The translations under genes and the position numbers were made by a program. DNA of 64,000 nt from Amaurobius ferox (taxonomy: Eukaryota > Arthropoda > Arachnida > Araneae > Amaurobiidae), in the NCBI GenBank assembly GCA_951213105.1, contig OX578133.1, forward strand, positions 138,551,203-138,615,202. Direction: 5' to 3'. Positions within the stretch are counted from its first letter, which is position 1. Each line of letters begins with the position of its first letter. The notes beneath the pieces are model-generated. The model made no database searches and was not told the origin of the DNA. It was given only the letters and a program-made list of their open reading frames with translations. Shown in pieces: positions 54,531 to 64,000 of the stretch.

Positions 54531-56150
54531 TCCGATCTTTTACCTATCTTTTACTCTTATCTTACTAAAATATCCTAAAAAAGGAAAAAAAAAAATGTTT
54601 TTTCTTTTTTCTTTGTAAATTGATATTGCAAAATTTGCACATTTTTTGCTTTAATATTGCTTATTGTTAATAATAAAAGATCTTTAAAGTGTGTATAATT
54701 TCACTATTATCTTTAGTAAAATTATAGTAAGTCTATGCAGGAGCCCTTTTATAATTGCAAATGATGTGTGCACTTCATTATTGACATAACTATGAAGTCT
54801 TTTTATTCTCTTTTGCATACTTATTTGATACAATCATATGAATTTTCAGAAAAACCGCCTAAAAATAGTAATCATAGCATGTTTTTGTCAAATAGATGAC
54901 CACTTAACAACTTGACTCCGAAATACACATACAACTTTACTCTAGAATAATATAGCAGTTTCATCTATTCCATCACTACCGCACACCACTGGTTATCATC
55001 TAATCTCTATCTACTGTCAGTCTTGAGAAATGAAACAGGAAGTTCCTTTCCACTTCCACGCCACTGGTTTCAAGTAAAATGAAAATTTTTGAACCGAAAA
55101 TGGAAAAAGAACAGGAGGTGGAAATCCTTGGTGAATCCTTTATACCTCTTCCGGAATTAGATGGTGAATTATCTCAGTCATCATCTAATTGCTGTCTATA
55201 ACAAGCCTAATAAATAGGTGAATTACAGAAAAGTGTTTAGTAAAAATAATACCATGGTAAAATTTTTGCCACTAATAACACAAAATTCAGTTGTACAAAT
55301 AATCTTTTTTACATGCATATGTATACAATTTTCCACTTCAAACCCACTTCCATTACGTGAAGGAATTCATATCTATTTAATATGATATGAACTGTTTGTT
55401 CTAAATACGTGTTTCTGATATGAACTACTGTGAATAAATTTAAGAAATGCAACTTTCCTTGTCGAAAATCGAATGGTGCCGCTTCTGAAATCAAGACAAA
55501 ACTTAAATAATTAATATAGCAGAAATGTCCAGTCACTTATAATCTCCTGGTTATATTTTATGACCAACGTCGTGTTAATAAATTTATTTTCTATTTTCCT
55601 TTAAATTATGTAGTGTAAGAAGGCTAAAAAATTCCTCCCAAATAGTCCAGCCTTGCTTCTGAATACAGGCAAACACTCAGAATACAGATGAGATAGGCCT
55701 TAATATACTGGCTAGTGGCTATGACCCCTTTGTGGCCAGGTTCAGAACAATTCGGGTCTAGTCGGATACAGCTCAGCTGTTAAGATTTTGTTAAATAACA
55801 TACCAAACTCATAACACAAAATTTCCCCTGAAACCGTATTTATTATCTAACAGCACGCTCTTTCGAATAAAACATATTTTAAGACATTTTACTATAGTAT
55901 ATAATCAAAATGTCAACATTATTTTATTTTTATTTTTTTGCTTGCAATTTTTTTTTTATACGCCGACCCTAGTATACTACCGGATTATATAAATATAAGG
56001 ATATATGTGTCCAGTCCCGATTTTCCCTTTATTTCAAGACTGGAATGCCGGTGTCAGACTATCCCTAAATTGACAAATTCTGGCAGTTGGTTGTGCCCTT
56101 GGATGTAAAAGAACCGAAATCGTTTGAAGGTTAGCTCATCAGCGACCTTC
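54531..56150. other. Unassigned AT-rich region
   Basis: No gene or known repeat recognised; ORFs are short and unlike any family. Confidence 0.4.
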
Positions 56151-56160
56151 AACGGCCAGG

Positions 56161-56168
56161 TATATAAG
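56161..56168 (+). promoter_or_regulatory. TATA box of a candidate gene
   Basis: TATATAAG in a GC-richer context, 72 bp before an ATG that is followed by a splice donor. A start about 30 bp downstream would leave a ~40 base leader. Confidence 0.5.
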
Positions 56169-56232
56169 GGATGACGTTTCTCTGGCCGAGCGCGCTAAAA
56201 TCCTCCGACAGCAGCAAGCACTCGTGATCATC

Positions 56233-56247
56233 ATGGAGTTTACAAAA
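56233..56247 (+). CDS. Candidate exon 1 of a secreted-protein gene
   Basis: ATG GAG TTT ACA AAA then GTAAGT, an optimal donor. A later segment, 57079-57105, lies between TTTTTCAG and GTAACT, joins in phase 0 and would extend the product to MEFTKTCQLALLLQ, which looks like the start of a signal peptide. A very short first exon that splits the signal peptide behind a TATA promoter is the usual layout of arthropod cuticular protein genes and of some other secreted proteins. No body exon was found before the window ends, so the product is unknown. The intron 57106 onward would contain DINE-like copy E. Confidence 0.42.
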
Positions 56248-57078
56248 GTAAGTTATGGAATTTACATTCATTTTTTATTTCCACTTTAATATTTACTTTC
56301 ATTTCAATTTTTCGAAAGGAGGGATGTCAAAGCCTCTCATTTCCGGAAGGGTTTCTGAACTTGAAAAAAAAAATAATTAAACTTGTTCAGACCACTATTA
56401 ATTTAACTGCTGACAGCCACTTAAGCAGGAATGATGACTGTCCGTTAGAAATGGAGTGGACACGATATCTCAATAACAGATGTTCAATTCTCCACATTTT
56501 GTGTTTGTTCTCAGATAAATTGCATAAAAAATAAAACTAGATAGAATTTCTAGTAATTTTTATGATTATGTAAACATATGATAGATTATTTAAGATTAAA
56601 AAATATTCCGTCTTAAAAAATTTTTCGTCTAACAAAATTTCCTTACAGTAAAGATGTTCAAAAATATGAGAAAGTAATTTAACTTTTATATACTGATTTT
56701 TGAGAAAACTTTAAGATGTTATAAAGCCGGTATTGTATTATATTGCATGTTTTTACTATTTAAATGTGTAAGCAGAATAATTTTCTTGCGTTAAATCTTA
56801 ACATTCGTAATTTGCATTTCTAGTGAAATCCTAAATTATTTTCAATATCCCAGAGGGAAAATAATAAACTACCATATTTTTATATTGCTGTTTTTATGCC
56901 GTAACTCTTTCTTCCATATCGAAATCTTTATACCGTGAAAAAGTTTAAAATTAAAAACGTTATCCTTGAATTGCACTCCAACCATATCATATTAATACAT
57001 AATCCTTTATATTAAACTAAAAACTACAAGTATTTTTTACTATTCCTTATTACCATTACCTTCTTATGAATTTTTCAG

Positions 57079-57105
57079 ACGTGTCAATTGGCACTTCTTT
57101 TGCAG
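57079..57105 (+). CDS. Candidate 27 bp exon 2 of the secreted-protein gene
   Basis: Encodes TCQLALLLQ between good splice sites. Such a small exon is unusual. Reading on without splicing stops after VTDALSC. The intron between the two exons (56248-57078) has no other feature. Confidence 0.33.
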
Positions 57106-57176
57106 GTAACTGACGCCTTGAGCTGCTAATGAAAGATCATTTGATATTAAAATCAACTCATTGGTTTTATTTATTA

Positions 57177-58471
57177 AACAAGAAAGATCAATCATGCTTA
57201 AAGCATTGATCATGAAACACTTTCCAACTTCAATGCAATTTTATTTAAAAAAGTCTAAAATGCAATACATTCCTCGGTAATATTTAAAAACTTATCACAG
57301 TACTACATTAATTTATTATATTTGAAAACTTAAACCTTCATTGAAAAAAATGAACTTCATTCAAATGACGGCATTAAAATATAAACTGCCTGGTTTAAAT
57401 ATCTCTAAAATGCGATACATTCCACGGTAATATTTTTAAAACTATCATAATACTACGATAATTTATTATATTTGAAAACTTCATCGAAAACAACTGAAAT
57501 TAATTCAAATGACGTCATAGAAAAAATAACACGCCTGGATCTCTCTATAAAAACAGCATTTCATTCTTAACTTTCCCCCATTCATTTCATTCATCACATT
57601 ACTATAATAATTTATTTTATTTAAAAATTAAGACCATGGAGCTACAAGTAATTAAACTCTATGCTTAAAACTTCATCGAAAAAAATCGTCCTTCTCTTTA
57701 TAAAATCAAATAATATTTCATTCATATCAGCCATGCAGACTCCATGGGCTAAATTATTTTGTGTTAAAGAAATACAGTAATTCTAATACAACTCATTCTA
57801 TATATTTTGCTGTTTACATTTTACATAGGTGAAAAATAGGCTTAGTTGTAGAAATAATCAAATTTAGATGAGCATTTAAACTCAAATATATTGTCATTGC
57901 GTTGTTTCAGTATGTAGATGCACAGAATTTAAGCAAAAGTAAAGTAGTTTTAGGACGGATAAAATACTCAATATGAATTAAAAAGAACTTAAAAAATCAC
58001 GATTTTGAAACAAGATGGATGCCATATATCATTTTGAAGTGGGTCATGTGATCTTTTCATATCATGGTCAAGTGATCGTTTCATATAAGAGGTGCAATTA
58101 TTATTTTAATTTTTATTTAAAAAACTACTGAATATATTTCGCTGAATTTTTTTTTATATATTTTATGGAACAATTTGAATATTTCCTAAAATTTTTGAAG
58201 CAATTTGTGAATTTTAAATCCGCTTAAAAAATGTTTGAAAAATTAGGTCCCATAGGGCTCAATGTATTTCATTTTTTCAACCCGGGTTCAATCCAAAACT
58301 AATTGGGTGATATTATTCATTTATATTCCCATAGGTCCTACAGACCGTCTGAACAACATACTAAAATTTCATTTTGATTAAGTCATTTTTACGGTAGTTA
58401 TCGTGCTAACGGGCAGACAGACAGAATGAACAAAGTCATAAACACTTTTCAACTTCGTTGTAAGGTGTTAA
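57177..58471 (+). mobile_element. DINE-1/Helentron-like repeat, copy E
   Basis: Start AACAAGAAAGATC at 57177 and 3' hairpin ending GGTGTTA at about 58470. The microsatellite is reduced to two GACA units (58414-58424). It belongs to the A/B subfamily. Confidence 0.6.
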
Positions 58472-58869
58472 AAAAAGACTGAGAGTTTTAAAATTTAAAT
58501 TATGATAAAAATTTCTGTATTAAATGATAATTTTAATTTACGCTGTCCAAAAAGTATCTTCTGTCTTCACCTGGAAAAGTTTCCGGCTAGTGTAAAGTTC
58601 CTTATATAGCAATTCTTATTGCTGACTAGCAGTATGGTCGTTCTTCGTACGGAGTATATAATATATAGAAACTTAAAATTCACAATCACGTGCAAATTTC
58701 TATATTATACTAAATGACACTGTTAATCAAAATATTCTGCAAAAATATTTAACTTAATGCTCCTAGAAAGAAGTTTAAGAATCTCTGTTCTCGCTATGCA
58801 AAATTATCTTCACGGACAGATCTGAAGAAAAAAACATCCTGACCCCGTTTGTAAACAAATTTACAAATA

Positions 58870-59420
58870 ATATAAAATTGAATCAATATATGCAAAATAA
58901 AAGCGTTAAAATTGTATGGGACCCGTGCTACTCATATACGCGAATATTAGAAGATATAACATGTATTAGTAGATTACATATATAAATTGAAAATTTCAAT
59001 AAACCCGCAATCTTTAAACCTGAAAGCAGTAATTGATTCCAATATATGCCAAAATGAAAGTGCTAATATTATATGGGAAGAAATATACCCGTACTACTTA
59101 TAATGCCGTAGATTAGAAGATATGTCCGAATTGTTAGTAGAATATTACCCGTATTACAATATGAGTCTAAAAAATCTCTGCCAAAATAAAACGTATGAAA
59201 TAATAAATTTAAAACATCAATAATTTTTATACCAGAAGGCCATAATTGATTCCAATATATGCCAATATATGTCAAAATATATGCCAATGTACCTGTACTA
59301 CTTATATTCTTGTAGATTAGAAGATATACCCGTGCATTTGTTGAAAATTACCCGTACAACGTACAATGAGTTTCAACAATTTTTGTCAAAATAAAACTAT
59401 AATAATAACGTGATAACGTG
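58870..59420 (+). repeat. Diverged tandem repeat, about three units
   Basis: Markers TTGA(TTCC)AATATATGCC, TACTACTTATA, GTAGATTAGAAGATAT and TTACCCGTA recur at intervals of about 155-215 bp. No coding potential recognised. 58472-58869 holds nothing recognisable. Confidence 0.55.
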
Positions 59421-61498
59421 ATAAGCGTAATAACGTGAAAATATCAATAATCCCTGAATTAATAATCCCCGAAAATATCAATAATAATAATATTTAAACC
59501 TGAACTTAATTGATGTTAAAAATGCAATATCAATGCAATATCAGTCAAAAATGCAATATCAATGAAATTTATTTTATATACATATCTTTATTATTTAATT
59601 GGAAAAGATTTAATAAAAATCGTCTGGCGTACAAACACATTGGATTTAAATCGATTGCTAAGTGACATGATATCATTTTCTTCAAATAAATTGGTGAAAA
59701 ATATATCGTCTGCATAATGCTATCTCTATGGAAGGTTTAATTGTGAGTTTTTAATTAATATCTAGTCAACCCATGGTCCTAGAAACTCGAAACATGGACT
59801 AAATTTTAAGTGGGCTATTCCAAATCTACCCTGAAAATTTCATTCAATTCGATGCAGCCTTTCTTCCGCGATGATGAGACAAATTTACATACATACAGAC
59901 AGACAGATTTTCAATTTCATTTATATAGATTTGGGAGAACATAATTTTCCATATTAAGCAGAATTTCGTCTTGAGCTGATTTCATTTTGTTCAGATTTTA
60001 CCACAAGTATAAAACGAAATATTTATTATAATATTAGTTTGGCATTCACGTAGCAAAGAAACAATATACGGTATGTAGAGAAAACTGGAAAATTACCGAT
60101 TTCTTCATTTTCACAGCAGTTTGATAATTCGCATAAATTGATTTGTAAAGGATATAAAGATTTATTTTCATGATGTACCGATATTGAAATTAATGATGAA
60201 AATTGAATTATGTCAAATGATAACGATAAGAATTTAAGCTGATGATAAGAATTTAGTCATGTTTATGAGTTTAAAGAAATTTTAGTTCAAATCGTGCATG
60301 AATATAATTGAATGAAGTGTTAATTTCAATATATTTTTAAATTATTTTTGCTGCTCTTAAATGAAGTGTCATGTGTGGGGGAACACCAAAATTTTTATAC
60401 CAATAACGAAATATTTTTATCCATACTCTATCCTAGAAGAGCAGTAAAATTAAAACATTGTGACTCATATGGTACAGGAAATGGAGGAATTAATTCCTAG
60501 TACCATACGAATCACAATTCATCATTATTGAATTAATTCACATGTTTAGAAATTAGTTCGCTAGTGGCAGATACTTCACGAAATAATAAAGTTCGCATAA
60601 ATAGAAGAGTAGAATAATTAGAATAAAGTGCTTTTTAAATGTGCACAGGTCTATCTTTAACAGTGCATAGCTTCATATCGACAACATTGAAATATTCAAA
60701 TTGAAAACATGTAAGGCAAACTTTTACTCGTTGACACATCAAATACATAAGAGGAGCTGATAAAGTTTAAAGCATAAATTCTTTTATGACAAAGTTCAAG
60801 AATCTGACATTGTTCAAGAATAGCTTCATTATGGACGAATATAAAACTTTTTACCTCTAATCACAACCATATATCCCACAAAAAAATTATTATAGAGAAA
60901 ACGAAAATATCCCAGTTTTAAAGAAAACAGTGACTCTAATTTCACATCATATACAGGACTGAAATAGTACAAATTAGATTCAGTTGATGGAATAGGAGGC
61001 AGGAAGCTGAAATATAAAGTGGCATGTAATATTTGTTCATTAGTTGTACGCTGTTCGCATGCTTGGGAAACACGCACCGTCCTAATCCTAGGAAAAAGTC
61101 TGATGGAGCCTCTTACTTAAGATATTCAATCCGGCATTTAACAAAGATTTATAACCAGCCTTTGTTTTGCTTCAAATAAAATATGACCAGTAGTTCAATA
61201 ATATATTTCTACTTTTGATAGAACGATTAGTAACTTCGGATACCCAGTAGCCCAAAACGAATATTTTAATATATATTATGACCGTCAACTAGTAATTGCC
61301 ATAATAACGTATATTTACGTGAAATAGCGTGCATGATATAAAACTCAAGGGCGTTAACGTTCCGGAATTCCGGGATATTTGGAAAATCCTAATTTGAGCT
61401 CTACGGTATTCTCGAGCATAAGAACAGTGAAACTTCTTGCATGTGAAAAAATTCTATGCACTTCACACGTTTCTTAGACTTCCGTATATTGTATTTTG
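59421..61498. other. Unassigned AT-rich region
   Basis: No gene recognised. An 18 bp-arm inverted repeat (TTGTGACTCATATGGTAC, 16 of 18 paired, 60458-60517) encloses a palindromic AGGAATTAATTCCT. Confidence 0.4.
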
Positions 61499-61744
61499 TA
61501 CATTGCCTTCCAAAAGTTAAGTACGCGGAAATAAATATGACATAATTAAAAAAGTTATGCTTTGATTATCACCAAATTTCATGAGGTAGTCAGTTAAATA
61601 ATATATGAATATAATAATAAAATTAAAGAAAATATATTTAGATAAATTTTTTACTATTTAAAAATGTTTACTTTATACTTTATACATTTGGAAAAAGTTT
61701 TGTATTATATATAAACAAACGAAACAAATATTAATATGGAATGT

Positions 61745-62028
61745 TGTTGTTGAGACCCAGACCGTCCGACCTACCAGAAAGGTGTAAGGTAACTGTTTGG
61801 ACGGCCGGGAAGTGCCACCCAATTTAGACCGGAACCCAGTGGGGGAGGCATCCACAGGAACCGTACCCTCCTTTTCCTACCTCCAACCTCTCGGAAGGAC
61901 TTACGGACCCACATGTTTAACGTGATCGTACTCCGCGTGAACACGGCGGCAGTTTTGGCAGCGGCTGGAATCGAACCCGGGCCTACCGAGTGCAACTCCA
62001 GCGTGCTAACCAATGGGCTACCGCGCCC
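61745..62028 (-). mobile_element. Full-length tRNA-derived SINE (family 1) with 13 bp TSD
   Basis: TAATATGGAATGT flanks it at 61732-61744 and 62029-62041. The minus strand begins GGGCGCGGTAGCCCATTGG (A-box), has GGGTTCGATTCC (B-box), and ends in a CAACAACA tail. It landed in the last codons of the Tc1 transposase. It is the best reference copy of the family (284 bp). Confidence 0.88.
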
Positions 62029-63060
62029 TAATATGGAATGTGACCGCCCCTGACTTTGACACAAGCTTTGCATCAGAGTTTCATTTCTTCTATCAGGTGG
62101 TGTAATGCAGCAGTTGGCATTAACTGCCATGCCTGTAGACGGACAGTTTTCAGCTCTTGAAGAATAGTTGGAGAGGGTTAACGGGCGCAGAGACAGCCCT
62201 TCTAAGGGCCTCCCAAGCATTTTAGATGAGATTAAGGTCGGAAGAATACGCCGACCAATACATACGAGCAATAAATATCTTTGCTTTCAGGGAACTCGTC
62301 CACCAGCTCTGCTCTGTATGTGGACGAGCTTTCAAACACATTAAACGAAAGTCTGGACCCACTGTTGCAGTGTAGGTGGTAGAGCCTTACGAAGGGTTCA
62401 AGGATTTGATCCCGATATTAGTACCCCTTGTGTACACGTGCAGATCTGTGCGATATCCCAAAGATAATCCAGTCTATACTATAACACTACCACGTCTAAA
62501 AGCATGGTGTTCAACGATTTTATTGGTTTGGTTGCGTCATTCTTGTTCTCGCCAGACCCTTAAATGTATGTTTATTGTGTGAACCTAGATCAAATTATGA
62601 CTCATCCATGAAGAGTGCATTGGACCATTGTGCTTTTTTCCAAGTCACATACTGACCACACTACTTTAATCTTGCTCCTCTGGCCTTAGCGCTCAAAGAC
62701 ACACAAACTCATGGTACCCGGGCATAGATTCCTTTGATATGTTACTTTTGCCTCTGGCAATATTGACTTTCTTATTGTTGTAGTAGCCATTGATCGGAGA
62801 CCTGGTGCGGTCGTTCGACGATTGCATTTGTCCAGTCATGCAATGTACTGGTCATCAGATGATATTGTAGCCTTAGGAAGATCTGGAACACGTCTCCGTA
62901 TAACGGTCCCACTTGTTTGGAATTGTTTCCATAAATGAGAAATGAAAATGGTTTACAGAAAAGAAATTGGCGACTAATAGACTGTCCTGCCTCAAGCCTT
63001 CGAACAGCATGCCAGAGCTGAGAATCTTCCAAACCTATTTTCTGTGTTCTAACAAAGCTA
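62029..63060 (-). pseudogene. Tc1 transposase pseudogene
   Basis: On the minus strand the N-terminal helix-turn-helix part shows HAVRRLEAGQS (near 63010). The catalytic region shows KKAQWSNALFMDES (near 62620), the second Asp in FMDES. The C-terminal end shows TLSNYSSRAEN-type and CVKVRGGHIPY pieces (near 62050), in several frames. Stops and frameshifts are numerous. The first catalytic Asp and the final Glu were not placed with confidence. Confidence 0.75.
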
Positions 63061-63311
63061 ATTTAATGCAAAATTAACCCTAACACTCTTCGAATAATTT
63101 TATTTGAGCATTGAAACTCTTAGACGCAAACCAGTCGTTTTCACCCTACGCCTAATTTTCATATTATCCGAGAAGCAAATCACTATTGGACACATTATTT
63201 AATATTTGCATCCCATCGACGACAACAGTAAGTTTCACCCAATAAAATCCACGAATACGTTCGTAATTTAAAAATTTGCATCACATGCTTAACTTTTTAG
63301 AAGGCAGTGTA

Positions 63312-63762
63312 TATTAAATGTTATTTAATGCGTATTTGATATAATACGCAGAACTTTTAATTTCCTAACTTTTCATAGTATAAGTAAAACTTCTGTCTAT
63401 TGATGGACCTAGGCATTTGAGCATCCCTGATCACGAATAAACAGCTTCTGAATGATATCTACTTGTTTGCCTGATATTCTATGAGTCTTAAACAGATAGA
63501 CCGATTTAGGTGAAATTTGGAACAATTCTTAATTAATTGGGAATTTTTTTTTATTAAAGAAGCACATATAAGGAGCTCATTGACGTTCTGTTCGATGAAG
63601 CTTCAGAAAGGCCCTATTTTTGGAATATCTTTTGCCGAAAATTGAAATCCAAATTATAAAGCAAATCTGAGCATTAAGATTAAACGACTAGGCATTTATA
63701 TATTTTGAGTACTCCAGAACACGAATTAATGGTATCCACAATGATGACTGTGTGTTTGTGTT
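63312..63762 (+). repeat. Family G repeat, partial copy G5
   Basis: GAGCATCCCTGATCACGAAT and the AGACCGATTTAGGTGAAATTTGG block match G4. A second ATCACGAAT-like start (ACACGAATTAATGG) appears near 63720, suggesting two fragments. Confidence 0.45.
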
Positions 63763-64000
63763 GTTGAGACCCAGACCGTCCGACCTACCAGAAAGGTGTA
63801 AGGTAACTGTTTGGACGGCCGGGAAGTGTCACCCAATTTAGACCGGAACCCAGTGGGAGAGGCATCCACAGGGACCGTACCCTCACTCCCCTATCACCAA
63901 CCTCTCGGAAGGACTTACGGACCCACATGTTTAACGTGATCGTACTCCGCATGAACACGGCGGCAGTTGTGGCAGCGTGCAAATCCAGCGCGCAAACCAC
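63763..64000 (-). repeat. tRNA-derived SINE (family 1), cut by the window end
   Basis: Closely similar to 61745-61984 (TTGTTGAGACCCAGACCGTC to GGCGGCAGTTGTGGCAGCG). The tRNA-like head runs past base 64000; the available part shows GTGCAAATCCAGCGCG where the B-box would have been, so the head may be altered. Confidence 0.8.

Larger units (their letters stand above)
61501..63309 (-). mobile_element. Tc1-type transposon, decayed, with TA duplication
   Basis: Left end CATTGCCTTCCAAAAGTTAAG (61501) and right end ...CTTAACTTTTTAGAAGGCAGTG (63309) are inverted repeats flanked by TA. Without the nested SINE the element is about 1.5 kb, the normal Tc1 size. Confidence 0.8.

Overview
This 64 kb window looks like an AT-rich invertebrate nuclear genome, most likely an arthropod and probably an arachnid. 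That is inference: spliceosomal exons with canonical GT/AG sites, very low gene density, no bacterial-style operons, and a repeat complement (permuted-domain Penelope-like element, Ty3/Gypsy, RNase H-bearing non-LTR element, Tc1, hAT, tRNA-derived SINEs) like that of spider genomes. No rRNA, intact tRNA gene or CRISPR array is visible.

Host genes are few. One p24/TMED-family (GOLD domain) cargo-receptor gene can be assembled on the + strand from four exons: 31658-31816, 45661-45770, 46966-47143 and 49457-49693. All splice phases agree, and the CDS is about 227 codons. Its 13.8 kb first intron holds a complete antisense Ty3/Gypsy retrotransposon, and its last exon lies in a ~615 bp tandem duplication whose other copy has decayed. 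Two weaker gene starts are proposed: a TATA-driven signal-peptide-like start at 56161-57105, and a tiny two-exon reading frame at 26535-26872. A broken THAP-domain start lies at 709-855.

Layout. 1-6275: THAP remnant and a full-length non-LTR retrotransposon (966-6261) with 14 bp target-site duplications. 6714-9754: two inverted copies of a ~1.3 kb DINE-1/Helentron-like repeat around a tRNA-like SINE head. 10-21 kb: a nest of DNA elements; a TA-flanked element (GAGCATGGG termini) was split by a 7.1 kb insertion with 8 bp TSDs, which contains a decayed Naiad-type Penelope-like element, tandem repeats and a TTAA-flanked foldback. 21-31 kb: SINE, palindromic MITE, a ~360-380 bp tandem array carrying a non-autonomous hAT, and a third DINE-like copy with a 96 bp perfect palindrome. 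31.6-49.7 kb: the TMED gene and its intronic elements. 34314-42540 is the young Gypsy element with identical-looking 899 bp LTRs, gag, protease and pol in three frames, and a UUUAAAC slippery site at the gag end. 49.7-64 kb: mostly unassigned AT-rich DNA, more tRNA-like SINEs, a fifth DINE-like copy, and a decayed Tc1 transposon with a SINE inserted in its last codons.

Most sequence here is transposon-derived. The main value lies in the nesting order, the translation signals of the two large retroelements, and the p24 gene that tolerates this load.
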